NCBI GenBank assembly: GCA_964447175.1
Contig: CAYURP010000016.1
Span: 1-58,088, forward strand
DNA from: CAYURP01 sp964447175
Lineage (GTDB): Bacteria > Zixibacteria > MSB-5A5 > SM23-73-2
Length of the DNA: 58,088 nt
Direction: 5' to 3'
Below the pieces are notes generated by a model that saw only the letters and a program-made list of their open reading frames with translations, was not told the DNA's origin and did no database searches. Below are positions 17,625 to 25,412 of this stretch, piece by piece; the stretch's first letter is position 1, and the number at the start of each line of letters is the position of its first letter. Made by a program: the position numbers and the translations under genes.

Positions 17625-17660
17625 ATCCGTTGCAATATATTTTTAGCGAATCAAAGAGAT

Positions 17661-17873
17661 TTAAGTACTCGGCTCTTTTTTCTTAGTGCTCATTCCAAAA
17701 AGGATGTAAAGCAAACAGAAACCGGTTATTCCGGTGATAATCAGGATGATTCCGATGATGTCCAGGATCACGCCTAAGGTGTTGTTGCCCAAAGCAATCC
17801 AGCCCAATATGATCAGAATTATCCCCAGGATGATTCTGATCACCCTGTCGGTCCCGCTCTCGTTAGCTTTCAT
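17661..17873 (-). CDS. Small DUF2892 (YgaP-TM-like) membrane protein
   Basis: 70 residues: a short N-terminus ending in DRVIRIILG, then two transmembrane helices with GFCLLYILFG between and after them. This matches the DUF2892 family, the membrane domain found alone or behind rhodanese domains (YgaP). Function unknown. AAAGGAGG lies nine bases before the ATG. Followed by a hairpin at 17598. Confidence 0.8.
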   Translation of the reverse strand: MKANESGTDRVIRIILGIILIILGWIALGNNTLGVILDIIGIILIITGITGFCLLYILFGMSTKKKEPST

Positions 17874-17915
17874 AGCTCCAAGCCTCCTTTCTTAAAGCTC
17901 TTGTTTTATAAGTGT

Positions 17916-18359
17916 TTATTCCTCTTTTTCTTTTTTAAGCTTTTCCTGGAAGAACTCCCATTCCGAGCGTTCTGACCCATCCGGAAAAACACAGACTGCA
18001 TATTCCATTTTCCAGGTTCCCATATCCTGAATCCTGTTTTCAATTCTGTTCCCCTGTTTTTCACAAACAGTGAATTTCTGACCGCATTTACCCTTTAAGA
18101 AATCCCAGGACCTACATTCCGATCCATCCGGGAAAATGCATACCTCATACTGGTTTCCTGCAGAGTCTGATCTCAGTTCACTTTTGTATCCCATTTCCTG
18201 ACAATATACAGATGCCGGGTTAGGCACCTTGCCATACAAATCTTTAAGTTGTTCTGTGTTATTTGATTCTGTAGAGGATTCCTTTTGACAGTTAAAAAGG
18301 GAAAATAAAAAGAGAATGGGGATTAACTTAATTACCCTGGGTTTCAATAATTTTCTCAT
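17916..18359 (-). CDS. Lipoprotein with DUF333 repeats
   Basis: 147 residues. Signal peptide with lipobox LFNC (Cys24). Two related segments follow: NPASVYCQEMG...VCIFPDGSECRSWDFLKGKC, and a second with CEKQG...AVCVFPDGSERSEWEF. This is the DUF333 pattern (E. coli YoaF-like), with cysteines that may form disulfides. The second copy has lost the NPAS start and the last cysteine. Function unknown; a putative promoter lies 70 bases upstream. Confidence 0.8.
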   Translation of the reverse strand: MRKLLKPRVIKLIPILFLFSLFNCQKESSTESNNTEQLKDLYGKVPNPASVYCQEMGYKSELRSDSAGNQYEVCIFPDGSECRSWDFLKGKCGQKFTVCEKQGNRIENRIQDMGTWKMEYAVCVFPDGSERSEWEFFQEKLKKEKEE

Positions 18360-18427
18360 TTGATCCTCCCCAAATGATGAGAATTTAATTCATTTCAACC
18401 CTTCATTCACCCATCTATCCAATAGTT

Positions 18428-18456
18428 ATTTAAATAGACAAAAGAAGAGTTGTCAA
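18428..18456 (-). promoter_or_regulatory. candidate promoter for the DUF333 lipoprotein
   Basis: Minus strand TTGACA (18456-18451), 17-base spacer, TTAAAT (18433-18428). It stands about 69 bases before the ATG at 18359. The rest of the gap 18360-18575 is AT-rich and I see no gene in it. Confidence 0.45.
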
Positions 18457-18575
18457 GTTAAATTTGCTATTACCAAAAAAAGATTGGAATGTCAAGCTTC
18501 AGCCTGAACTGTAATTAAATATTAAAACCAGAGGAGTCTAATTAAATCTCCTATAGATATCTTTAAGAAAAAGAA

Positions 18576-19490
18576 TTAAAAATAATCCAGAAGCCCTATA
18601 TGGAATTTATCGCTGTAGGCTTGTTCAAATCCCCGGTCACTCAGTTTCTTGACCATAAGGACTGCGTTACTCCCTTCCTGGATATTGTATCCTCTTTTTT
18701 GATAGATTTTCAGAAGTTTTTCATCGGTAACCAGTCGGTCCAGAACGCCGGCCGGGGCTATGGATTCCACTTGGTCCAACAATTTTTCATAAGTTGAATC
18801 ATCCAGGCTGAGAAGCTCTTGAATCTTGATAGTTTTCTTCACTTCCCGGATTAAAGCATATCCATTTTGTTTTTGGATCGATTTATTTTTATCGAAAGTT
18901 TCCCACTGGGCGAATAATCCTCCGAAATCCTTTTGCCTGATAACAAAACCGCTTTTGTCCTTGACAAATTCCTGATGGATCTGGTAGATCTTATCGTAAT
19001 TCAGTTTTGCTTTTGATTTTTTCCCTTCACTATTTTTTCCTAAGACCTTATAAGCCATAGGGTATCGGTTCACCTTATCCACCTCAACATATCCCATTCT
19101 CACATAAAGGGCATAGGCTATAATTGTTCGGCTGGTGGTCAAAAAAGAGAAGGGGTATTTCTTTTCCCTGAAATGCAGATGTGCTCTATGCATTAAAGTT
19201 TTACATATTCCTCTTTTAGCAAAGCGGGCATTGGTGGCAACGGCACATATTCCTCCCACCATCTCCTCTTTACCATCCACTGTCCTGGTGGGAATATCTA
19301 AAACGCCCACAAAACCAGCTAAATTCCCGTTTTCAACTGCACAAAATCCCACCGGACCTTTCTTCAGCCTGATGTCTCTATTGATGTTTTCAGCAAATGC
19401 AGCAGGAGTTACAGGTGTGCCAAAGCCCATCTCCATCAACACCATAAAATCGTCCTTGGGTTTCAATTCTCGATATGTTACAATCTCCAT
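18576..19490 (-). CDS. GNAT-family N-acetyltransferase, paralogue A
   Basis: 304 residues. The N-terminal half is a GNAT domain: GPVGFCAVENGNLAGFVGVLDIPTRTV forms the central strands, and ATNARFAKRGICKTLMHRAH holds the acetyl-CoA loop (R-x-x-G-I/L-C-K). The C-terminal 140 residues are a separate domain shared with the next gene and not recognised. AAAAGGAG precedes the ATG. Tandem duplicate of 19625-20539 with high identity. Substrate unknown. Confidence 0.8.
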   Translation of the reverse strand: MEIVTYRELKPKDDFMVLMEMGFGTPVTPAAFAENINRDIRLKKGPVGFCAVENGNLAGFVGVLDIPTRTVDGKEEMVGGICAVATNARFAKRGICKTLMHRAHLHFREKKYPFSFLTTSRTIIAYALYVRMGYVEVDKVNRYPMAYKVLGKNSEGKKSKAKLNYDKIYQIHQEFVKDKSGFVIRQKDFGGLFAQWETFDKNKSIQKQNGYALIREVKKTIKIQELLSLDDSTYEKLLDQVESIAPAGVLDRLVTDEKLLKIYQKRGYNIQEGSNAVLMVKKLSDRGFEQAYSDKFHIGLLDYF

Positions 19491-19624
19491 TGACTTACTC
19501 CTTTTTAAATCAAGCAGTAGGGATGCTCAAAAATTATTGAGGACGACATTGATTATCCTATGTTGAACTATTTCAAGTGTTATCTTTTTTCCGAATTTCC
19601 ATAATGCAGTTTTACAAAAATTTG

Positions 19625-20539
19625 TTAAAAAAGATCCATCGCCCCTATGTGGAAATTATCTCCGTATCTTTCCTCGAATTCGAAATCACCCAATTTCTTC
19701 ACCATAAACACGGCGTGGTCACCTTCCTGGATTCTATATCCTCTGGATTTATAGACTTTCAAAAGCCTTTCATCGTTAACCATTCTATCAACCACACCAG
19801 CTGGAGCTATGGATTCGATCCTTTCAAGCATTTTTTCATAAGTTGGATTATCCAGGCTGACCAGTTCCTTTATTTTGATGCTGTTTCTGATTTCAGTTAT
19901 AAGTGCATACCCGTTTTCCTCATAGAACGATTTCTTCAGATCTGAGTATCCCCATTGGTTGAAAAGTCTTAGGAAATCTTCTTGTCTTTGGGTAAATCCG
20001 GTTTTATCCTTTACATATTTCCGGTAGATCTCCTCGATTTTTTTTGGATAAAATTTTATATCGTATTTCTTCAGTTCTTTATCTTTTCTCATAACCTTGT
20101 AAGCAGTGGGATAACGATTGTATTTCTCTATCTCGACGTAATTTAGTTTTTTATAGAAGGCATAGGCGATTATGGTTCGGAGCGTCAGCAGAAAACTGAA
20201 ATTGTATTTTTTCTCCTTAAAATACTGGTGAGCTCTGTCCATCAGGGCTTTGCAAATTCCCCTTTTGACAAAAAGAGGATTAGTAGCCACATCATATACT
20301 CCTCCCACCATCTCCTCTGAGCCATCCACGGTTCTGGTGGGAATATCCATCACACCCACAAAACCAGCTAAATTCCCTTTTTCAACTGCGCAAAATCCCA
20401 CCGGGCCATTTTTCAACCTTAAGTCCAGGTTGATAAGTTCCTTGAATTTAGTAGGGGAAAGCGGTGACCAGAAGCCGATCTCCATTAATACCATGAACTC
20501 ATCCTTGGGTTCTAATTCGTGATAGGTAACAATATCCAT
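19625..20539 (-). CDS. GNAT-family N-acetyltransferase, paralogue B
   Basis: 304 residues from the ATG at 20539, chosen because AAAAGGAT precedes it and the product then has the same length and start (MDIVTYHELEPKD) as paralogue A. Same architecture: GNAT domain with ATNPLFVKRGICKALMDRAH, then a C-terminal domain with SIAPAGVVDRMV and IQEGDHAVFMVKKLGD, conserved between the two. Probably a local duplication. A promoter candidate is at 20563-20591. Confidence 0.8.
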   Translation of the reverse strand: MDIVTYHELEPKDEFMVLMEIGFWSPLSPTKFKELINLDLRLKNGPVGFCAVEKGNLAGFVGVMDIPTRTVDGSEEMVGGVYDVATNPLFVKRGICKALMDRAHQYFKEKKYNFSFLLTLRTIIAYAFYKKLNYVEIEKYNRYPTAYKVMRKDKELKKYDIKFYPKKIEEIYRKYVKDKTGFTQRQEDFLRLFNQWGYSDLKKSFYEENGYALITEIRNSIKIKELVSLDNPTYEKMLERIESIAPAGVVDRMVNDERLLKVYKSRGYRIQEGDHAVFMVKKLGDFEFEERYGDNFHIGAMDLF

Positions 20540-20562
20540 TTTCTTTATCCTTTTTTCCAAAC

Positions 20563-20591
20563 AATATCTTGGAGAGTTAATTCTGTGTCAA
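20563..20591 (-). promoter_or_regulatory. candidate promoter for GNAT paralogue B
   Basis: Minus strand TTGACA (20591-20586), 17-base spacer, GATATT (20568-20563), about 24 bases before the start codon. Confidence 0.45.
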
Positions 20592-20669
20592 GACAAACTT
20601 ATAAGTTTCTTACAGTGGGAAAAGTAAATCCTTGTTGGGGGCAACATGAGTCTACGAGTTAATATGAGC

Positions 20670-20809
20670 ACGGTAGCACACCTTGTCCCTAAGGTGTGCG
20701 TTAGCAAACACAGGTTGAGACAACCTGTGTTACCATGTTTTTTTCTTGGTAGTCCCGCCTTGCCTCAAGGCGGGTCATTTGACCCAGGTTGAGGGCAACC
20801 TGGGTCTAC
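20670..20809. repeat. four GTAG-type hairpins in the GNAT-ytfJ gap
   Basis: The gap 20540-20841 has no gene. GTAG (20673-20676) then CACACCTT/AAGGTGTG (20677-20698); AACACAGGTTG/CAACCTGTGTT (20707-20731); GTAG (20749-20752) then CCCGCCTTG/CAAGGCGGG (20754-20774); ACCCAGGTTG/CAACCTGGGT (20782-20805) then CTAC. The first, with flanks (20670-20704), is repeated exactly at 22011-22045. Confidence 0.75.
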
Positions 20810-20841
20810 TTTTACAAATGGTGTTTTGAGATGGGTGATAG

Positions 20842-21222
20842 TTATTCGGTTTTCTCTTCTTTTTCTTCTTCTTTAGTTTTCTTTCCTTCTCTGAATTTGT
20901 CCATAATTCCCGGAATGGCTTCCAAAAGATGTTCCCACCTGCCGGATTTGACTCCCATTACCGACACATGCTCGCCTTTAATCACAATAAATGCAGCCGG
21001 GTAGACACAGGCTCCGCCGCCGCCACCGCTGCCCAATCCTTCGCTTTTCTCTTTGGTGCCACCAGCTCCTCCACCTGCGCCAAAACCTAAAGTTATCTTA
21101 CAAACCGGTATAATGGTTTTGTCCCCTATGGTGATGGGTGCTCCGATAATGGTTTCGGTTTTAGCAATTGCTTTAAGTTCCTCCATAATCGATTTGATAA
21201 GCTGCTGTGCTGGGTTCTCCAT
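20842..21222 (-). CDS. YtfJ/GerW-family protein
   Basis: 126 residues from the ATG at 21222, eight bases after AGGAGG; a GTG three codons upstream sits too close to that site. Family features: an N-terminal helix, TIIGAPITIGDKTIIPVCKITLGFG, a glycine-rich stretch (GAGGGAGG and GSGGGGG), then ACVYPAAFIVI and a charged tail. In Bacillus the homologue GerW is a sporulation/germination protein, but the family is widespread in non-spore-formers, where its role is unknown. The adjacent upstream gene is a YtfI (DUF2953)-like protein, the same pair as in Bacillus. Confidence 0.85.
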   Translation of the reverse strand: MENPAQQLIKSIMEELKAIAKTETIIGAPITIGDKTIIPVCKITLGFGAGGGAGGTKEKSEGLGSGGGGGACVYPAAFIVIKGEHVSVMGVKSGRWEHLLEAIPGIMDKFREGKKTKEEEKEEKTE

Positions 21223-21234
21223 TTCGTTCACCTC

Positions 21235-21870
21235 CTATTTCTTTTTAAGTTTTCTTATTAATCTTATTATCGCCATTTTGGGTAAAAGAAAAAAGGCTTT
21301 AGCTCCAATCCAGAAAAGGTCGCGAACCTTGGTTTTAAGTGAAATCTCAGTGTTTCCTCTAAAAGATTGTTTCTCAAAATCCGGATAGACATTGATGGAG
21401 GTATTAGGTAAAAAAGTTTGTAAAGGAAAACTGATGCTTGATATTCCCCCATATAACATTCCGGTTAAGGCTTGGTCAGGAGTTCCGATTCTGGCATCCA
21501 AAAAGAGTCTTTCCAATTTTGACTTTCTGATGACATTACCCACGGATGAAAAGGCTACTTTTGCGGTTTTTGCCATCACGTCCTTTTCCTGCCATAATAT
21601 CATATAATTTAGCTTTTCCTTCTTTTTTTCCTCTTTCTTTTTCTTCGGTTTTTCCTTTTTCACCAGTGATCCTCTCCATAGTCTGAGGTTGAAGAGATTA
21701 AATCCCGTTTTCTTATCTGACCAATCCCAGTAAAAGCTTCCGCCCAGCCATTTAACCGTGCCTCTTTTTCTTTTATCGTTTAGAGCCAGATGAAAGAAGA
21801 TGCTGGAGCACAGGAGAATAGCCACAATTAAAAGTATCAACAAAAGAGGTATGATTAGCCAAAGGTTCAT
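21235..21870 (-). CDS. DUF2953 (YtfI-like) membrane protein
   Basis: 211 residues. An N-terminal transmembrane helix (about 3-24), then a beta-rich segment, a very lysine/glutamate-rich linker (about 72-86) and a C-terminal domain with FLDARIGTPDQALTGMLYG, which matches DUF2953 (typically ARIGTGDAAxTGxxYG). The next gene, ytfJ-like, starts 12 bases after its stop; this pairing supports the call. Function unknown. Confidence 0.75.
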   Translation of the reverse strand: MNLWLIIPLLLILLIVAILLCSSIFFHLALNDKRKRGTVKWLGGSFYWDWSDKKTGFNLFNLRLWRGSLVKKEKPKKKKEEKKKEKLNYMILWQEKDVMAKTAKVAFSSVGNVIRKSKLERLFLDARIGTPDQALTGMLYGGISSISFPLQTFLPNTSINVYPDFEKQSFRGNTEISLKTKVRDLFWIGAKAFFLLPKMAIIRLIRKLKKK

Positions 21871-21968
21871 ATTAAGGTTACGAATTTGAAAGTCTTTTGT
21901 TACACTTGCCCTTTATTTATGTCAAAGATGTGTCTCATCCTTTGTATTATCGGCAAAATCAGTGTTTA

Positions 21969-22310
21969 ACCCAGGTTGAAGACAACGTGGATCTACTGGT
22001 TGATACGGGTACGGTAGCACACCTTGTCCCTAAGGTGTGCGTTAGTAAACTCAGATTGCCTACCCGATCAGGGAGACAACCTGTGTTACCGTAATGAATC
22101 CAGAGAATTATGTAGCGGAGCCCTTCAGGGCTCCATGGGTTTGGTGGGATAGGCTTTCTAGCCTGTCTAGGACAGACAGGAATGTCTGTCCTACCTTCGA
22201 AAGGCAGGAGGCGATGCAATTCCACCACCAACAGAGATCCACGTAGAGGGCAACATGGGTCTACCGGTATGGCTGCTTCTGTTCCCTGTAGTCCGTCCTT
22301 GACCCTAAGG
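21969..22310. repeat. hairpin-repeat cluster downstream of the 197-residue gene
   Basis: The gap 21871-22329 has no gene. Imperfect ACCCAGGTTG/CAACGTGGAT (21969-21992) then CTAC; GTAG (22014-22017) then CACACCTT/AAGGTGTG (22018-22039), identical over 35 bases to 20670-20704; GTAG (22112-22115) then GGAGCCC/GGGCTCC (22117-22134); AGGCT/AGCCT near 22151-22163; GGACAGACA/TGTCTGTCC (22170-22191) with CTAC; part of the nested element, AATTCCACCACC, near 22217; and a degraded GTAGTCCGTCCTTG hairpin at about 22287. Confidence 0.7.
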
Positions 22311-22329
22311 TTGGTTTTGCTCCTTTACC

Positions 22330-22923
22330 TTATCTTTCAAATTCACTCTTTTCTAACCCACCTCTCCAGTTTATATGTACTTTTTCACCTTTGACAGAAT
22401 CTACTTTTGCTATAATCCAATATGATGCTCTATAACAATAGGTGCGGTGTAACAGATCTTCGTAGTCTAAACGTACATGAAAATAAAGAGTATCCTCTTC
22501 ACCTTTTAGCTTAAATTCATGTCTCTTGTGGACAGATTTTTTTTGGGTCGGGAAAATATCCGCTAGTAAATTTGTAGTTACCGCTTCTACAAAAGGGTTT
22601 TCTTTGAGTCTGTTAATTGTAGATGCTTGTCTTAACTTGATAGACGCTGCACTACTCAAATTTTCAACTGTATAAACTACATTTCGATCTTCGCTCGATT
22701 CGGGCACTCGGATCGTATCAAGTACAGCAACAACCTGTGGTATAGCTCGCAATTCTTCAAGCTCTTGTTGTCTTTGGTTATACTTGCCTTGTTGACACAT
22801 AGTGATAAACATCACGACCATAATAATGCCCGTAAAGATGGTGTAAAGTACATTTGAATGGGTTTTTATTTTATCAATCACCCACGCAAACTTTTTACCT
22901 ATCTTTGAAAGTAGTATTTTCAT
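22330..22923 (-). CDS. Hypothetical single-pass membrane protein
   Basis: 197 residues, no family recognised. A basic N-terminus, one transmembrane helix (about 26-44, LYTIFTGIIMVVMFITM), a short coiled-coil-like stretch (QRQQELEEL), then a soluble domain predicted to lie outside the cytoplasm if the N-terminus is inside. TAGGAG precedes the ATG. It begins 29 bases after the stop of the comM tail fragment, so it either lay next to comM before the island entered or belongs to a larger island. Confidence 0.65.
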   Translation of the reverse strand: MKILLSKIGKKFAWVIDKIKTHSNVLYTIFTGIIMVVMFITMCQQGKYNQRQQELEELRAIPQVVAVLDTIRVPESSEDRNVVYTVENLSSAASIKLRQASTINRLKENPFVEAVTTNLLADIFPTQKKSVHKRHEFKLKGEEDTLYFHVRLDYEDLLHRTYCYRASYWIIAKVDSVKGEKVHINWRGGLEKSEFER

Positions 22924-22952
22924 AACTACACGCTCCTACATATATTGTATTT

Positions 22953-22993
22953 CTACATCCACAAATTCCTGTCCAAGCTCCTGTATTGTATTG
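22953..22993 (-). pseudogene. Duplicated comM C-terminal tail (left island junction)
   Basis: The minus strand encodes IQYRSLDRNLWM and a TAG stop (22955-22953), the same 12 residues that end the full comM gene at 25413. Over the 38 bases compared there are three mismatches (22962, 22971, 22977), each at a third codon position and silent; the stop is TAG instead of TGA. 22978-22993 is identical to 25438-25453 (16 bp). Upstream of the core the sequence has no comM similarity and hits a stop a few codons on. Confidence 0.85.
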
Positions 22994-23173
22994 TCTTTAT
23001 CAAACCTCCCTATCCCACTTTGGTCCCCAAGGTAAAAAAATGTCTGCAAAAAGAATGTAAAAATGATAGTAATGAAAGTCAAGCACATTATATAGAGTGT
23101 AGATTTATCAGCACCAATTATTTTTAGACTTTTGCGTAAACAGAATGGAAATGTTAGATTTTGAAAAAAAGTC

Positions 23174-23256
23174 TTGACAAATTAGGTATAATAGACGATA
23201 TTGTAAATAGACTTGGGTAGCGATTGGAGATGTCAGGCTCGGACTGACTATCGCTA
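23174..23256 (+). ncRNA. Candidate small structured transcript in the island
   Basis: TTGACA (23174-23179) with GATATT at 17 bases (23197-23202) could start a transcript near 23209. It would fold at once: TAGCGAT (23218-23224) with ATCGCTA (23250-23256), and inside GTCAG (23232-23236) with CTGAC (23244-23248) around a seven-base loop. No coding frame or uridine-rich terminator follows directly. It may instead be a divergent GTAG hairpin (GTAG at 23217-23220). 23000-23283 holds no other recognisable gene. Confidence 0.25.
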
Positions 23257-23283
23257 ACACAATCGCCTCACCTGAGTCATTTT

Positions 23284-23640
23284 TTATGGTTTCCAGTACC
23301 AAATATTGAACTTTGGTGAATAAGTCTCCAAATGCCATTTCGGATATTTGAGCCAAGTTTCAGGAAGCAGATTTTCCACTCCTGATTTCTCAATCAAATA
23401 TTTCCTTAGTTCGTTTTTTAGTTGATTTTTCGCTGGTTTTAAGTTGTTTAGGATGCAACCCATGAGTATATCACAGACTTGATTCACTTGGTACTGCTCC
23501 AAATGTGAAGGAATCTCCTGAACATCTCTTAATGTTGGTATGTCAGAACCCGCTGAGTGTTTTCCAAACGGCAAACAGAATTCTTGCTTCATTATCTGAA
23601 TGAATTCGTCGCCATTGCATCTAGTGAGTTTATCTACCAA
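23284..23640 (-). pseudogene. C-terminal fragment of a DUF3800-like protein
   Basis: About 118 codons from LVDKLTRCNGDEF to FNIWYWKP. The block QYQVNQVCDILMGCI, then KNELRKYLIEKSG and the FNIWYWKP end, resembles the C-terminal half of DUF3800 proteins (RNase H-like fold), where LQ-x-ADLL-x-G is conserved. The expected N-terminal DESG motif and first half are missing; the frame runs upstream into GTAG-type hairpins (23667-23726) instead. No proper start codon or ribosome site is present. I read it as a gene truncated by deletion or repeat insertion. Confidence 0.5.
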
Positions 23641-23666
23641 TATTATATGAATAAAAATATATGGTG

Positions 23667-23726
23667 GCCCGCCTTGCCCCCAAGGTGGGCTTTGCCTGAC
23701 CCACGTTGAGGGCAACATGGGTCTAC
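23667..23726. repeat. hairpin pair truncating the DUF3800-like gene
   Basis: GCCCGCCTTG/CAAGGTGGGC (23667-23690) and ACCCACGTTG/CAACATGGGT (about 23699-23722) followed by CTAC (23723-23726). They are of the same types as those at 20749-20809 in the same order, so this looks like a composite unit that moved or copied together. Confidence 0.65.
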
Positions 23727-23744
23727 CGGTTTGAAAATATCTTT

Positions 23745-24770
23745 TCACGGTAATGTATCCACATTTAGCAATTTAGTATGTAGATTACTCCAGATGCTAT
23801 TCAATAAGCCGTCAAAGCCTTTTACAATAGCATTTAGCTTTTCTTCTTTTATAAGAATTAACGAGCCATGCTTTTGCCAATTCAGTAGAATGTACTTAGG
23901 GTAACGATCGTCCTTGTCATATTCAAACAACTGCAAAATTGCTCTATCGATTATTCTAAGTGCTTTTTTTGAAAATGGTAAGATTTTGTTCTTTTCAAAT
24001 AGGTTATCAATTAGCTTGCCAGTCCCTGGGATCCCGATCATTTGAAATTGATTACTGCTTTCAATCATGAACTCGATCCTTAATTTCACACCTTTGAACT
24101 CATAAATGAAAGGTTTAGTTGAGACTGTTTCAAAACTTTCACCGGCCTCAACCAAGTAAAATATTTTGCCAAGCCAAGCGAGTACTCTTAATCTTATAAT
24201 CTCTGTAGCCGCAGTTTCGAAATATACCTCATCCCAGGCATCTGATAAGCTAATCCTGAGTTTCAGGTTCTCATATGCCTCTGGTATCATTAATCTCCGT
24301 TCATTTATTTTGTCAAACAAAACATCAGTTACATCAGTCGGCGATCTCATATTTTTCACTTCGAACAAATACTCTTTATTATTATGTTTGGCAAAAAAAT
24401 CAGGCGTTTTTTGGGAGGCACTTTCTAATATTGCTTTTATTTCTGTGAATCCTGATTTTTTTAGGTGGTAGTAACCATTCAATTCAGCTAGTACATCATG
24501 CATTTTTTTATCATAATCGTCTTTAGGTGCAAGTTTTTCCTGTAAGACTTTGTAATTTGGTGGATCTTTAGAAATAGCGTCAATCAACTCATGAAGTGCA
24601 TCTCCTTCGCTAAATAATTCATCTAAAATGTCTTGCACTAAGATATTTTCTGTCCAGCTATCATCTATCGCTAACCTTTCTTGTAACGAGTCTTTAAAGA
24701 AGGCTTCAATCTTGGGATACTTCTCTAATTTCTGGAACAGCTCTCTTTTTAGATCTTCAATCTTTTTCAT
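23745..24770 (-). CDS. PD-(D/E)XK nuclease-like protein of the comM island
   Basis: 341 residues from the ATG at 24770, which has GGAGGAG upstream; the frame is open to 24803. The N-terminal third is helical and acidic. Then AELNGYYHLKKSGF with Glu96, TPDFF with Asp124 and LFEVKN with Glu137 and Lys139 give the E...D...ExK layout of the PD-(D/E)XK nuclease core, as in restriction endonucleases. The C-terminal 180 residues are not recognised. Transcribed 66 bases behind the membrane-protein gene, so the two probably form one unit. A defence role is an inference from fold and island context; no methylase or ATPase partner is present. Confidence 0.6.
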   Translation of the reverse strand: MKKIEDLKRELFQKLEKYPKIEAFFKDSLQERLAIDDSWTENILVQDILDELFSEGDALHELIDAISKDPPNYKVLQEKLAPKDDYDKKMHDVLAELNGYYHLKKSGFTEIKAILESASQKTPDFFAKHNNKEYLFEVKNMRSPTDVTDVLFDKINERRLMIPEAYENLKLRISLSDAWDEVYFETAATEIIRLRVLAWLGKIFYLVEAGESFETVSTKPFIYEFKGVKLRIEFMIESSNQFQMIGIPGTGKLIDNLFEKNKILPFSKKALRIIDRAILQLFEYDKDDRYPKYILLNWQKHGSLILIKEEKLNAIVKGFDGLLNSIWSNLHTKLLNVDTLP

Positions 24771-24836
24771 CTCGCTTATGCTCCTCCAAGTATGTCTGAA
24801 CAATGTTCAGGATAGCGCGTGTCATGAGCCTCAGGA

Positions 24837-25313
24837 TTATCCAAACAATTGTCGATAATCTGTGAGTATACCTTTAAAGAGCTCAACCTCTTGAAGTCCT
24901 TTATTCGACAGCCCAATTTCCTTTCTCATACAGAAAATTACTCCTCCCAGCATCTGCAGTAGTTTTTTAGTATCCGTCTGTCCTGCATATAGGTACTGCA
25001 TCAATTCTCCATAGTCGTTGATAGTTGCCGGAGCAGCGTATAGCAAAAAGGGGGTATAAAAGTCATAAAGCTTCTTTCTCAATTGCTGCATATCTTCAGT
25101 TTCTTTGCCCGTTTTCTCATCAAAAAACTTTTGATCCCTCCAAAGACCAAGTATTATGCTTAGGAAATTATTATATGTCTCTCGTCTTTTCTCTGATGCC
25201 TTTGAAACCAACTCCTGTTTTATAGCCATATAGGATTTTATCTTATATCCAACCCAGCCTCCTATGATCGCTGCTATCCCGATTACAACTTGAATTGAAA
25301 AAAGTTCTTTCAT
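24837..25313 (-). CDS. Membrane-anchored hypothetical protein of the comM island
   Basis: 158 residues. One N-terminal transmembrane helix (about 7-26, IQVVIGIAAIIGGWVGY), then a helical cytoplasmic domain with RRETYNNFLSIILGLW and, near the end, MRKEIGLSNKGL. That last phrase recurs in a set of uncharacterised membrane-anchored proteins. GAGGAGG precedes the ATG by ten bases. First gene of the island, starting about 100 bases after the comM stop; no promoter is evident in that gap. Confidence 0.65.
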   Translation of the reverse strand: MKELFSIQVVIGIAAIIGGWVGYKIKSYMAIKQELVSKASEKRRETYNNFLSIILGLWRDQKFFDEKTGKETEDMQQLRKKLYDFYTPFLLYAAPATINDYGELMQYLYAGQTDTKKLLQMLGGVIFCMRKEIGLSNKGLQEVELFKGILTDYRQLFG

Positions 25314-25412
25314 GAATTATCTACCTCCTCTCAAAGCTATGTCCTGTAATGTCGCATTGATCCGTTGTCGCGTTGTTCTGGAATTTCCAATACCTTGATT
25401 CAAACAGTGATC

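Noticed and set aside
22945..23127. Plus-strand 60-codon frame beginning in the duplicated comM tail
   Set aside because: Antisense to the tail fragment, no ribosome site and low-complexity product.
23187..23192. Perfect TATAAT close to TTGACA (23174) as a strong promoter
   Set aside because: The spacer is only seven bases, far too short. The usable -10 at 17 bases is the weaker GATATT.
23641..23748. Extended start of the DUF3800-like frame up to an ATG at 23748
   Set aside because: The extra codons translate two hairpin repeats and overlap the nuclease gene's stop. They resemble no protein family.
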